This document shows positions 1 to 11,108 of a DNA stretch of 64,000 nt, one piece after another (positions within the stretch are counted from its first letter, which is position 1; the number at the start of each line of letters is the position of its first letter). This DNA comes from Diphasiastrum complanatum. Taxonomy: Eukaryota; Streptophyta; Lycopodiopsida; Lycopodiales; Lycopodiaceae. The position numbers and the translations under genes were made by a program. Location: NCBI GenBank assembly GCA_029204225.1, contig CM055098.1, forward strand, positions 2,727,106-2,791,105, in the 5' to 3' direction. The notes beneath the pieces were generated by a model. The model was given only the letters and a program-made list of their open reading frames with translations. It made no database searches and was not told the origin of the DNA.

Positions 1-1165
1 ACCAAGTCTTTTGGCTAAGCAAAATGTAAACGGTTAAAACTATTCATACTCTTTTTATAAATAAAAACAAACTGATATGGACCAACTGGCCCGTAAACTG
101 ATCAGCATGGCACTCGCCGTGATACGATTATAGAACGGCTTGGCCTATCGCCAAAACACTGTTTGATTGGGAAGACTGGACTATGTTTTAAAATGCTATT
201 CAAAGTTGCTAAGTAGTATAACTTCTTTTGGAAATGATAACAACTGATGCTCAGCTATGACACCTGTCTTCCTCACTAAACTAACTTGTGTGGTTGTGTT
301 TTGTGGGATGGTGGCAGGTAGCTGGACGTCTTGAAAGTGGTTATGCTTTATGGTGCTTTTTAGTACTATCACCTATAGGTTTTTTTTTAATTTTTTTTTT
401 TTGTTTTTTTAAAAGGTCCACTTTCCGAAAATAATAATTTTGGAATTGTGCGACTTACCATAAATAATAATTAAATCCTACAATATTGTAAGATGTTTCT
501 TGATATTTCTAAAAATAACAAAGATACCTTACAAATCTGTAAGGTATTTATTGCTCATAATTTCCAAAAGTAAAATATTATGCCATTTAAGGCAATCTTT
601 AAATGAACTGGAAAAAAACCTGCAGGTTTTTACTTGTCATGTGGCACCCATGTCATAGGCTGTCCACACACATTAAGTCGACCAAAAAAAAATTTGCCTG
701 CAATTTTTTTTTACTTTTTGCATTTGGCCATTATGCGAGAAAAATAGAAAACTAGATGTAAATAATGATTGCAAAAAAAATTAAATATAATAAGTACATA
801 GGAGATGGCTTAAGGGCCTCAAGCCCTCTGCCCTGGTTAGGCCCTGTCCTTGGGCAAGGGCTCTCTGTCACGGTGGAAGGCCCTCGAATTGAGCCCTGTC
901 TCTCCGCAACATAAATGGGCTTTATTGGGCTTTAAAATGATCATTAACACAAGTATATTAGAATTTACGGGCATATCAATAAGGCTAGAGTGCAAATGAC
1001 CTAATGCACCCAAGGGACATGCCCAATTTTAGGAGGGATTTTGAGAGCCACAAGTGAGAGGAAGCCTCAAGGGTTGTTGTAGATGTAGTCATCCATCAGG
1101 ATTAGCACAATATTTAGTTGGTGGGCTAATAAAACGCCTCCAATATTTATATATATATACTAGTA

Positions 1166-1322
1166 ACGCCTGCCCAACCCAACGGCGGGCAACGTTGGGC
1201 GGGCAAATTCAAATGTGACGGGCAGCACACGGCTGCCCGTGTGCAAGAAATCGCGAGGGTGCGGTTTTCCGGGGCAGCTCACACTGGCTGTGAGAGCGTG
1301 ACGGGCAGCGTGAGCTGCCCGG
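1166..1322. repeat. GC-rich block of nested inverted repeats
   Basis: A GC-rich island in AT-rich surroundings. Two hairpins are visible. GCACACGG (1225-1232) pairs with CCGTGTGC (1237-1244) across a 4-base loop. CCGGGGCAGCTCAC (1269-1282) pairs with GTGAGCTGCCCGG (1310-1322) with one bulged base. A third, looser pairing joins CCCAAC and GTTGGG runs near 1172-1200. It is flanked by an AT run and a T run, so it may be a small non-autonomous element, but no target duplication was confirmed. Confidence 0.5.
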
Positions 1323-1468
1323 AAACCACTTTTTTTTTAAGTATATACATTACACAAGTTGGGTTGGCAAGAATTTAATCTTTTTCTCTCTTTTTAAGGT
1401 ACATCCCCCCTGGACATGTCGTGACGTAGATAAGCTTCCTTTCTGCGGTGACACCGCCTGCGCGAGCG

Positions 1469-1491
1469 AGAGAGAGAGAGAGAGAGAGAGA

Positions 1492-1523
<32 letters not shown>
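1469..1523. repeat. Compound (GA)n-(CA)n microsatellite
   Basis: An uninterrupted GA tract passes directly into a CA tract, just upstream of the duplicated TATA block that precedes the selenium-binding-protein exon. GA/CT tracts are common in plant core promoters. Confidence 0.9.
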
Positions 1524-1526
<3 letters not shown>

Positions 1527-1601
1527 TTCGATTATATAAGCAGCCCCTCTTGGTTTGCGAGAGAGAGAGAGACTTCGATTTTATAAGCAGCCCCTCTTAG
1601 T
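1524..1601 (+). promoter_or_regulatory. Duplicated TATA-containing core promoter block
   Basis: A block of about 31 bases beginning GACTTCGATT occurs twice, at 1524-1554 and 1571-1601, with a GA-rich spacer. Each copy has a TATA-like core (TATATAAG at 1533-1540 and TTATAAG at 1581-1587) followed by CAGCCCCTCTT. It lies about 400 bases upstream of the ATG at 1999, at a spacing typical of a plant promoter plus 5' UTR. An intron within the UTR is possible (GT at 1715, AG at 1971-1972) but unproven. That it drives this exon is an inference from position. Confidence 0.55.
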
Positions 1602-1998
1602 TGCTTTCTGATATCGCCTGTTGGGTCCGGTTCATTTCTGTGAGTGTCACCTGCTTATCTACTACACTCTTGTCCACTGGAGTGGCGAGGAGCCTACTGG
1701 AATTCACAGAAAAGGTGCGAATCATGTTTTATTTTCCCTTCAAATGCTCATTGCTCATGCTTTGTTTTTATAAAGCTACTTCATGTATAGTTCATAGCTT
1801 GATCAATCTACCAAGCGTTTGCATATGCTCTATCTCCGGTCAACATCATAAGGGACGTCCTGCACTGTGTTAGTGAGCCGATGGGTGCTCTCCTTTTTCT
1901 GGTTTTGATAGCAAGCAACACCTGACTGACTGACTGACTGGGCCTGAACTTTATCCAATTTGTGTTGTTCAGTGTTGTGGAGATCCTTGTCGAGAACA

Positions 1999-2180
1999 AT
2001 GGCGAGTGCAGACGTCCAACCGGCACCTACATCAGAAGAAGCATTTGCACCCAATGGCCTGGTCGACACATCAGCGCCTTTGTGTTGCAGCGCAGGAGGT
2101 CCTGGTTATCCCACTCCCCTGGAAGCCATGGCAGGCCCCCGTGAAACTTTGCTCTATGTTACTGCTGTCTATACTGGTGC
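1999..2180 (+). CDS. SBP1: Selenium-binding protein (methanethiol oxidase family), first coding exon only
   Basis: The ATG sits in a good plant context (ACAATGGCG) and opens 60 codons plus 2 nt, ending at a consensus donor (GTGAGT from 2181). After a variable N-terminus the exon reads GGPGYPTPLEAMAGPRETLL and then YVTAVYTG. This is the family signature of plant SBP1 proteins (GPGYATPLEAMSGPREKLIYVTA-like), cytosolic enzymes linked to methanethiol oxidation and to selenium or cadmium binding. The Cys pair just before it is also typical. The next exon would begin with the GRDKPDYLATVD region; I see nothing like it in the remaining 62 kb on either strand. The gene is therefore either cut off here or has an extremely long first intron, which is less likely because GRXS16 lies downstream on the other strand. 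Confidence 0.8.
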
Positions 2181-2921
2181 GTGAGTAACCTTTTGAGCTC
2201 TTCATACATGTATGGTGACCTGCTCTAAACTGCGTATAAAACTTGGAAATTAGAAGCATAATATCTTTCGAGGGATTATGGAGCGTCTCCTTTGCTGACT
2301 AGGGGAAATGGGATTACGTGTATATCTCTCTTTCTTGGGGGTGATGTCACATGAACACACATCCTGGATCAGCACCCACAATGAGCAAATCACAGCCCAC
2401 ATGCATGTTAAGAAGTGCTCCTAAATTTTGTTTTTTGTATTGGGGAACGCATTGTATTTATACAAATCAAGCCTAGCGATAATCAAACGACCATTGAACT
2501 CGGGTGTAAAGGTCAATAGAAGCACCCTTCCTAAGAGTAAAGGATGGCAAGGGAGACCCTTTTTATGGTTGAATTTATTTTCAAAGAGTCTCACTTATGC
2601 ATCTTCATGGATCATAATCTTTCTTCTCAAAATATTCTTGACCCATGTATGAGCACAGTGTTGTTGTGTAGTTTCTTAGCTTTGCCATGATAGCTCTAAG
2701 CTATTGTGACGATTTGCTAAACGATGAGATTTTACTCTTAAGTGCGTTTGAGCCTTAGAGTAAGTTTTGTTTTCTAATTTTTTAATTCTTCTAACAAGCA
2801 ATCTTTGTTATTTTATTTTCTAACTATTTGATTTTGCCCTATGATTGTGAAAGGCAAAGCCTCTCATGATATATCAATCACATTGTTCTATAGATGTAAG
2901 ATTTTATAATGTGTGTCTACT

Positions 2922-3172
2922 GAGCAGAGATGCGCGTCCGGGCCGGATGCGAGCAATCCGCGTCCGCATCCGGCGTCTGGACCCTGACGCGTTCGACCGC
3001 CGGACACGGGGTCGGACGTGTCCACATTTTTTTTAAAAATATATTTTAACAAAAAAAAAAAAAAACCAAAAAGCGGACGCGTCTGGACCCTAAACCCCGG
3101 ACGCACCCCTGGCGCGTCCGCGTCCGCGTCCGCGTCCGGACGCGCATTTGCGTCTGGGGTCCGCTACCTTAG
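2922..3172. mobile_element. Small non-autonomous hAT-like element (GC-rich ends, copy 1)
   Basis: About 250 bp, flanked by a 7-base direct repeat GTCTACT (2915-2921 and 3173-3179), close to the 8-base duplication of hAT elements. Both arms are built from repeats of the word GCGTCCG and face each other across a T/A-rich centre. The right end (read inward CTAAGGTAGCGGA) matches that of the element at 3814. The left end resembles the outer end of hAT copy A near 10660. It codes for nothing. Confidence 0.65.
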
Positions 3173-3813
3173 GTCTACTCATATCTTACACGAAGCAATG
3201 GTCCAGATTGAGTTTGGGACCACCATAACCTAGGCATGATAATAAACCTCATTAAACCTCATTATTTTCTACAAATTTGTTTCGCTGTAATTTTCATCCC
3301 TCAAAATAGAAAGATCACACGGATGGAATTTTGACAATACTTAAACCCTTATGGATGGAATCTTGAAAATACATAAGCCTCACTACTTGAAAGTGCGTAT
3401 TCCTCACAAATGGAATTATTAACAAAATCCTGAAAATAATTTTCATTTATTTCTTCAAATATTTTTGTGACACACATTATGTACAATATTGGGTGTTTAT
3501 TGGCCCATGGTAAAGATATAATGGCTTCTCCTCTCATGGAGCTGCGAGATACAATGGGCCTCCGAACAACCATTATCTAGTCCATAATATGTCCAAACAA
3601 AACTGAGGTTGTTGTCAAAGTTCATAATATTTGGTTCAAAATCTTAGGGCAAGGGTGTCATCATGTGTTCTATCGAACAAAGATTGAACATATAGTTTTT
3701 TGAGAAATCTCAACCTTTGCAACATTTAATGCTCTCAAGTTGAAGGAATTTTCTAAGTAAATCCCTTGCGCAATCTTTTAAATTTTTTTACTTCCTATAA
3801 TTCATACTAGTAG

Positions 3814-4024
3814 ACATGAGGGTCCAAGCCGGACGCGGGCAATTCGCGTCCGCGTCTGGCGTCCGGACCTGGACGCGTCCGACCCCCGGACGCGGCCGAC
3901 GCGTCCATTTTTGTTTTAAAGCCAAAATAACACTAAAAAAAAAAAGAAGCGGATGCGTCCGGACCCCCGGACACACTTCTGGCGCGTTCGGACACGCGTT
4001 CGGACGCACCATCCGCTTCCTTAG
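3814..4024. mobile_element. Small non-autonomous hAT-like element (GC-rich ends, copy 2)
   Basis: It begins ACATGAGGGTCC, as does the outer end of hAT copy A (read inward from about 10666). It has inward-facing GCGTCCG-rich arms around an A/T-rich centre and ends in CCGCTTCCTTAG, matching copy 1. Flanking sequences are similar but not identical, so the exact ends may be a few bases off. It directly abuts the next small element at 4028. Confidence 0.6.
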
Positions 4025-4027
4025 ACT

Positions 4028-4292
4028 CATAGTACCCACGGTTCTCAGAACCGTGTGTACTGAGAACCGTGGGGTGAACCGTACCACGGTTTATGAACCG
4101 TGATATGGTTCATCATAAATAAATAAATAATTAATTAATTAATGTTTGATAAAAAAATGAACTAAAAATAAAATAAAAAATTAATTAATTGATTAATAAC
4201 TACACGGTTCGCCACGGTTCTGGCCAAAAAAATTTGAGAACCGTACGGTTCTCAGATTCGTGGTGAATTGCCCACGGTTCGTTAATTCTATG
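4028..4292. mobile_element. Small non-autonomous hAT-like element of a second family (CATAG ends)
   Basis: It starts CATAGTACCCACGG and ends with the inverse, CTATG. Subterminal regions hold many copies of GAACCGTGG and its complement, around an ATTAATT-rich core. hAT copies B and C start CATAGGTCCC and carry GGTACCGTGG-type subterminal repeats in the same arrangement, so this looks like a deleted relative of that family. Flanking 8-mers match only partly, suggesting age. Confidence 0.55.
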
Positions 4293-5095
4293 CTATAACT
4301 TAAAAGTTATTTTTTCTAAAAGCTTAAAATAAACTGTTGGGCTAATATAAAACCCTTGGATTTCTCTTGATAATAATTGTAACAAATTCCTATTTGTCAA
4401 AATGTCACATGCAATTCATCTTTAAAACATTTAATTAAAGGTTTGGAAGCTAAATAAATAGGTCACCCTTCATCTAGAATTCGAAAATTTGAAAGCCCCG
4501 TAGTAAATTTCTCATAAACTTTGCTTGGAAAAATTAAAACTCCTTACACATCTCATTTGAAAGGCCAAATTCGAACTTTCTTATCAAATTGAATGCTATC
4601 AAAATATTGACACACCCTTCATCTTTGAAGATGCATGCTCTTCACTCCAATTGTGAATGATTGGAAAAAGCCACTTGGAAGTTGGTAGGAAGTATGGAGG
4701 CCACTCAATATCTAGAAACAAAGGTATGCATCATTTTATATATGATATGTATGGTAGGCATCAGACTCTAGAATACTCCAAGTAAAATAAAACAAGAAAG
4801 ACTACTTGTTGAAATATTTAATGTTGGAAACTCTCGAGGACCTTGGGCATTTCATGGCTTAATAACCATTGGAAGGCCTATTTTGTCATGGATATTTAAT
4901 TTCTACTTGTTGATTATGAGCTAGGTTAGAGTTTGCTCATCAGGTCTGTAAAGCTCATGAGCTTGGAGGGCGTAATGTCTCGACCTCATATCATTGGGTT
5001 TTTACTTTGTATAATTCTCTCTAAAACATAGAGAAAAATAATACAAAATTTTTACGTTTTAGGAAGTAGGCCGCGTTCAAAATGCACACGCGCGC

Positions 5096-5236
<141 letters not shown>

Positions 5237-5610
5237 TTGAGATGAAGCTAGACTGTGCAAAGACTAGTTGTTTTTGTTTGCATGTTCTTATGCAATTCTG
5301 GAAGTGGAGTCACAATTGGTCCTTCCTGAGATGCTGATATAAGACATAGTAGTGTGTAGGTCTTGTGGTTCCCTATAGTGAATGACACAGTTCTGGTGAC
5401 CATTCACTTCTTGATTAGGCCTATGCAAGAAGAACTTGGAGATGAAGTGAGAATGTGCAAAGACCAGCTATGAACTTGGAGAGCCTTGGAGTTTAAAATT
5501 GTGAGCAGCAGTTTTGTTGCAGTTGTTTTCCTCAAGGTATGGAATCGAGGATGCATACCACACAAGCACCTCAAAACGCGCAAAAATGTTGACCTTTTGT
5601 TTGGTTTAGG

Positions 5611-5931
5611 CAACCGCGCGAGCTAACAAACAGCCAAAAGAAAGATATCAAATATATTGTTGAGCAAGATTCTGATGATGATGAAAAGTACAAGCCTTCA
5701 GTTAGTCATGAAGAAAGTTTGAGCTCTTTCATAAGTTTGAAGTGTGACAGAAATAATGAAGCGTTTTCACCAGAAATGGCAACAAGCACCTTGAGTTTGC
5801 ACCCTCATAATCTGCATTTGAAAAATTGTCCACCTTTTTATTGTGAGGTCGACCGAATTCTGAGTTACAAGCCAAATCCTCTGAGTTCCAAGCCAAGACC
5901 TCAATATGGAGAGAGAGATGTGGACCTTTGA
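5611..5931 (+). CDS. Unrecognised exon-like open stretch (106 codons)
   Basis: An open frame without a start codon runs from just after an AG (TTTGGTTTAG, ending 5609) to a stop at 5929-5931. It is hydrophilic, with an acidic run (EQDSDDDEKYKPS) near its start and a Cys-containing centre (NCPPFYCEVDR), and does not look like a transposon protein. It could be the last exon of a host gene that lost its other exons, or chance. A second short open frame overlaps its left edge (about 5522-5628), so the splice site is not settled. I do not recognise the family. Confidence 0.25.
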   Translation, partial: QPRELTNSQKKDIKYIVEQDSDDDEKYKPSVSHEESLSSFISLKCDRNNEAFSPEMATSTLSLHPHNLHLKNCPPFYCEVDRILSYKPNPLSSKPRPQYGERDVDL

Positions 5932-6024
5932 AGCATAATGAGCTCTCTTCTCAATCCAGCAGCATCCCTTTTGACAGTATTAGTCAACCCTTTTGACAAT
6001 ATATGTAATGAGGATCCTCGTCGA

Positions 6025-6880
6025 ACTTCAGACTTCGAACTTCGAACTTCGGACGGACTTGGACGGACTTCGGACTTCGGACGGACGTTGCGGGCGGACC
6101 GTCGGTCCTTTCTTCGTCCTGTTTGTTCCCACAGGTTCATATCGAGGTTGTCCATTGGCCGAAGCAGACGACATCCGAAACGGATCCCGTTTGGAGAAAC
6201 GAGGCCGTCGGACAGAGAGTTGCAAAACCAGTCCATTTCGCTTGACCTAATTGCGCTTCGCTCCAGTCGAAGGGCCCGAACGATACCCGAATCGAGCCAG
6301 GCTCGATCCCTTGGGTTCGTATCGAGATCACGAACCCTAAACCTTAAACCCGAAAGGAAGCCTGTTTGGAGAAATTGGGCCGTCGGACAGAGACCTGCAA
6401 AACTAGTCCATTTCACGTGACCTTTTTGCGTTTCTGTCCCATCGAACAACCATTTTGACCGAACGACACCCGAATCGAGCCAGGCTCGGTCCCTTGAGAT
6501 CGTATCAGGATCGCGAATTGTTGGATTGTATTCCCGGACCATTCTGTCAATTACAAATATTTTCAGGTCCCATCCTGGCAAAGTGTCCTTGAAGCCCCGT
6601 TTTGACCCTAAACTTCGGAAGGACGTACTGGGCATGCATTCTGTCCGGTCCTCGTCCCGTCTGCTCCCACAGGTTCCTATCGAGGTTGTCCGCTGGCCGA
6701 AACGGACGACACTTGAAACGGATCTCGTTTGGAGAAACGGGACCGTCGGACGGATAGCTGCAAAACTAGTCCATTTCGACTGACCTAATTGCGTTTTTAA
6801 CCCGTCGAACGGCCATTTTGACCGGACGATGCCCGAATCGAGCCAGGCTCGGTCCCTTGGGTATGTACCCGCTCCACGAA
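6025..6880. repeat. GC-rich degenerate tandem repeat with palindromic core
   Basis: The region opens with short ACTTCGGAC-type repeats (6025-6085). Longer units follow: 6115-6330 and 6652-6870 are clear copies of each other, and 6361-6505 is a partial third. Each contains TTTGGAGAAA (6190, 6364, 6727) and, about 100 bases on, the palindrome ATCGAGCCAGGCTCGAT (6291-6307; near copies at 6474 and 6837). A 334-codon minus-strand frame (5901-6905) crosses it, but its protein is just the same repeat read through, so I do not call it a gene. Confidence 0.75.
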
Positions 6881-7211
6881 CGAGTGGACTGTATTCCTGG
6901 ACCATTAATACATTCTACGCAGGTTTACTACACAAGTGCAGCTTCGATGTTGAATCTGCACATACCTGTGGTGCAATGCCTACGACACAATGAGGACGTG
7001 GGTGGGGTTGATGATGTTTATGGATGTGGTTATGATGATTATGCTTGTGGCTTGTTTTGATGGTTATGGCTGTGGGGTTGTGGGTTTAGGATGATTTGTT
7101 AGGGTTTAGGGTGTTATGTTAACTTTGCCATTTGTTGGGGTGTCGGGTTTAGCATGTTATGTTAAATGGTTGAACATAATGCATATGTTATGAATGAGAT
7201 GCAGATGTGCT

Positions 7212-7213
<2 letters not shown>

Positions 7214-7293
<80 letters not shown>
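7214..7293. repeat. (CT)n microsatellite
   Basis: About 80 bases of uninterrupted CT lying between the GC-rich tandem repeat and the 3' end of hAT copy A. Confidence 0.95.
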
Positions 7294-7294
<1 letters not shown>

Positions 7295-7296
<2 letters not shown>

Positions 7297-10200
7297 TTGC
7301 ACGGAGCAAACCATTTCTGACTAACCATTCAAACTTCACAGAGCTAACCATTTGTAAGCAACCACGATAAATTAGCCATGACACAAATAGACTGTAAAAA
7401 AATATATACATCTCATCTGATGCCACTGTACATAAAGCTAAAATGTGTATCAGTATCTACAAGTCCTGCTAGGTCGACCGTCTCGTCTGAATCATATGTG
7501 GGCTCATCATCAGAGGAGGGCAATGGAACGTCAGCAGGGAGGGTGGTGGTCTCATCGGCATCGGCATCATCCTCAGGCTCACCCCGCAGAGCACGCCGAG
7601 CGGCATCGTCTGGATCAACCTCTGGCTCTGGCTCATAATCTGTCGCTTCAACCAGGCACTCATTGGGATTGACCTGCACAAGTCAATCATTCGTGAGAAT
7701 AGCTGAAGCAACCGTGAGGGCATTGCACTGAATGTCTTAAACCAATACGAAAGCAAAACGACAGAGCAACAAAATACACCTGCAGCAGCAGGGCGTGTGC
7801 GCCTCCTGCCCTCATGCTCTCCGTGATGCGTCGAACCACCTTGGTGTTGGTGTTGCAGTACACCAGGTCATTGCACCGCTCCGTCGTCAGATGGTTCCAC
7901 CTGTTCGTGTGAACAAGGCTGAACGCTGACCAGTTTCGCTCGCACACGCAAGCAGAACAGTCCTGCATTAATTGGCAACAACTCGAGTGAGTACCGACCT
8001 TGTAGAGAAAATGCGAAAACTGGTTGGATGAATGAGATTAGACAACATACTTGTGAAAGGACTTGGAGCGCAAGCGTCCTCAGGTCTGGCTGTCCGGCGC
8101 CGTAGCTCTCCCACCATGATACAACAAGAGCCTGTTCTCTCGAACACGTGCAAGGTCCTCGCCGAACAACCCCAGAGAGTGCCTGCAGTTGAGCAACGAT
8201 ATGCTTGAGTACCCTTGAGCCCGCGCAGGGAAATTGAACGAACGACAACGTACGATAGATCAAGAGTTTACCTGTAACCGAGCCTCTGCACCTTGAGCCT
8301 GCTGCGGAACCCAGTGTCGCTGCTGAGGAGGCGGATGTATGCGAACCAGTCCGCACGCAGCTCTGCATCGTCGTACTGCCTCTCGCTCTAAAACAACAGA
8401 TGCAGTATGTGGGCCACACTGTGAATGGGCCGATGAAACTTATCCCATCGTCGCTGCCACAAGCGCCTGATAGGCTCCAACCTGTGGACCAAACCACGTG
8501 GAGGCAACAGTTACATACCATCGTGTTGCGGCAGCAAGACGAAACATAGTGCGAAATGGAAGTAAGGATTGCGAGACGGAAAAAGGTTATACCTGGCAGG
8601 GTCCAGCTCAGAACGCTAGAGAGACTCACCCATGCGGTCCATGAACTCGTAAATGAGGCCCATCGTGCACCCCTTGCGATCAACGAGCCTCAAAACAGAG
8701 TAGATGGGGCGCATGACGTGCATGAGCTGCTGCATATCCACCCAGAAAGGCTCCATGAATAAGATGTCGTGGAAGGCCAAGCCCTCTCGGGTCGTGGACA
8801 GGTCCATGGCGGTGAACTCTGCCGAAGTGGCCATGTGCCGCAATTCACCCTTGAGCTTGTGTAGCCGCTCAAGCATGATGAACTGGTAGGTGAAGCGGGT
8901 GCGAGCGGGCTTCTTCAAGTTGAGCCTGCATTGACAAACGGAATGAGAGACACACATGAAAGGAGCAAAAAATAAAGAAGCATCTTGAACGAGCCAAAAA
9001 ATAAGTAGCAACTTACCTGCTGAATGTGCAGAAAAGGGCCGTCATGCGGCGCTTGCGTGTGACGAAGTCCACAACCGCAAGTGCCCTCATGAGAATGTCA
9101 CTGACCCAAGGCAGGCGCCCGATGGAATGCAGGAGGAGGTCCCGTGAGTGTGCGGCACATGGAGTCCAGACAATGGAGGGGTAGTCTGCCATAAGAAGCT
9201 CCCCCATACCACGGCAGTTGGACGCATTGTCCGTCACAACCTTTCGCGATACGTTCACACGATCAATTCACAGCTCGGAAACACATTGCAATCAATCGAA
9301 AACTACGCAAAACTATTGTATCAACATCAAACAGCAAATGAGCAAGCAACTAATGAAAGAATATTATACCTGGACAACGCGCTGTGGCCCGACCTCCTCT
9401 ATCGCTGCATGAATGATGCCGTAAATGTACTCGGCCGAATGCACTCTCCCTACCTCGGAGGCGTCAATGTTGCGCAGCAACATGGAACCGTAACAACTAG
9501 AAACAATCACGTTGATGAGTGGACATCTGTGACGATTAGTCCACCCATCAGCCATGATGGAACAACCGTATCTATTCCAAGCCTCGTGCAGTGCGGCCAG
9601 TCTCTCTCTGACTAATGCAACCCGGTCCTGGAGCAAAGGGCCTCGTAGTGCGTCGGCTGTGGGTGGTGTGTAGTCGGGCCCGCAGACTGCAACTTTCGAG
9701 ATAGCCTCTCAAAAGATGCGGGATGATGCCATGATAAAGGGGAGGTTCAGGTCATAGAACATCTGTGCTATGGTCCTGGTGGCCTCTCTGTGCTGCCCCT
9801 CTCTGAAAGATCCCGGCATGGACATCTGTCTGGTGCCTCGGGATGTGGATGGCTGGGAGGATGCGGATGGACGATGCGGATCTGGAGGTGGTGGCATAGG
9901 TGCAGGTGAGGAAGCGGAGGATGTGGACGGGCCGTGTTGATGTGACGGTGATGGCAGAGGCGTAGGTGCAGCAGTGGAGGCTGTGGATCCATGGGGAGTA
10001 CTGGCGGAGGCAGTGGCGGGGGTGGGTGCGGATGCAGCGGCGGTGGCGGGTGCAGATGCGACGCTGGAGGCGGTGGCACTGGGTGTACCAGTGGCAGGGT
10101 TGGTGGCAGTTGGTGCACCAGTAGAAATAGAGTCCGCGGCATCTGTGGACGGCTCGCCGGGCTCAGCAGCTGGCTCAGAATATGTCTCGATAATGCGAGC

Positions 10201-10664
10201 CCTCTCCGCAGCGGGGATGACCATACAAATGCCGATCCCGTAGCGCCCCCCTGTGGGTCGGACTCGCAACCCCCCCAGATGTGCTCGAACCCGAGAGGCG
10301 TTCCCTATGAACTGCCTTCGACAAAAAGGGCAACGCCACTTTTTGTCGGGCATCACCTCCATCTCATTCCAAATGGGATGAGCAGCCATCTCTCTCTCTC
10401 TCTATGCCTCTCCCACTCTCTCTCTCTCTCCCTCTTCCGCCCTCTTTCGCTACTCTCGGGTTCTGCGGACTGTCCGCAGGGCCCACGTGCTTTTGTTTTT
10501 TTTTTTTAAAAACGCGTTTAGGGCCCCGGACGCGTCCGCGTCCAGCCCAAAAAAATATATATATATATAAAAAAAAATAGGGCACATCTGACCCCACGTC
10601 CGGGGGTCGGGCGCGTCGGGGTCTGGGCGTCGGACGCGGGCACTTCGGCCCGGACCCTCATGTT

Positions 10665-10666
<2 letters not shown>
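7295..10666 (-). mobile_element. hAT DNA transposon, copy A
   Basis: A minus-strand hAT element. Its outer 5' end is near 10666 (read inward CAAACATGAGGGTCC), followed by GCGTCCG-rich subterminal repeats shared with the two small elements at 2922 and 3814. The other end was not found; the left limit given is simply the edge of the CT microsatellite. An (AT)n tract, itself a favoured hAT target, touches the right end. Copies B and C are relatives with different terminal sequences. Confidence 0.7.
7413..10389 (-). CDS. hAT transposase (BED-type finger, DUF659, dimerisation domain), copy A
   Basis: A cut-and-paste transposase in about seven exons. The first (10389-9370) has a BED-like zinc finger (CPFCRRQFIGNASRVRAHL), a long Pro/Ser/Thr/Ala-rich linker and the start of the RNase-H-like core, with the first catalytic Asp in CSIMADGWTN. 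Exon 9240-9017 carries VVTDNASNC (second Asp) and exon 8925-8630 continues the core. Near 8080 lies VVSWWESYGAGQPDLR and near 7960 CERNWSAFSLVHTNRWN (catalytic Glu), the hAT dimerisation block. A final acidic exon ends at 7413. Junctions at 9370, 9240, 9017 and 8925 have GT/AG signals and keep frame. One in-frame TGA (9709-9711) lies just before the DUF659 region, so this copy is probably dead but recent. Confidence 0.85.

Positions 10667-10726
<60 letters not shown>
10667..10726. repeat. (AT)n tract between two hAT elements
   Basis: About 60 bases of alternating AT. Its last eight bases (10719-10726) serve as the left target-site duplication of hAT copy B, and its other end touches copy A. 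Confidence 0.95.
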
Positions 10727-10728
<2 letters not shown>

Positions 10729-11108
10729 TAGGTCCCGTGGTATTGGGTACCACGGTACCATGATGGTACCGTGGTACCATAATATAATAATATAATTAAT
10801 ATTTAATATTTTTTAAAATTTTTTAAACCTAATCTACCCGCCCCCCTCGCTTCTTCTCTCCCAATTTTTTTGCAGCCATCGTTGCCTTGCCTTCGCTACT
10901 GGTTTTGCTGCCCTGCCTTCCCTGCCTTGCGTCTGATTTGCGTCGCCCTTCTCCCACAGACCGCCCTGCCTTGCATCTGATTTGCAAGAACTTGCCTTCG
11001 CCCATTTTCAGCATCTCTCACATAGTGTACCCTGCTGTTTTTTTTCCAGCATTCCATCCTTGCAGCTTTAGCTTCATCTGCATTTTGTCCCTAGTTTTCT
11101 CCATTGCA

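Noticed and set aside
5901-6905. 334-codon minus-strand ORF
   Set aside because: It spans the GC-rich tandem repeat and its protein is the repeat unit three times with drift; GC-rich sequence has few stops. No domain is seen.
7099-7113. Telomere-like TTAGGGTTTAGGGTG
   Set aside because: Only one and a half units; too short for an interstitial telomere tract.
9974-10509. Plus-strand frames of 89-172 codons opposite hAT copy A
   Set aside because: They are antisense to the GC-rich Pro/Ser linker of the transposase, where antisense frames stay open by composition.
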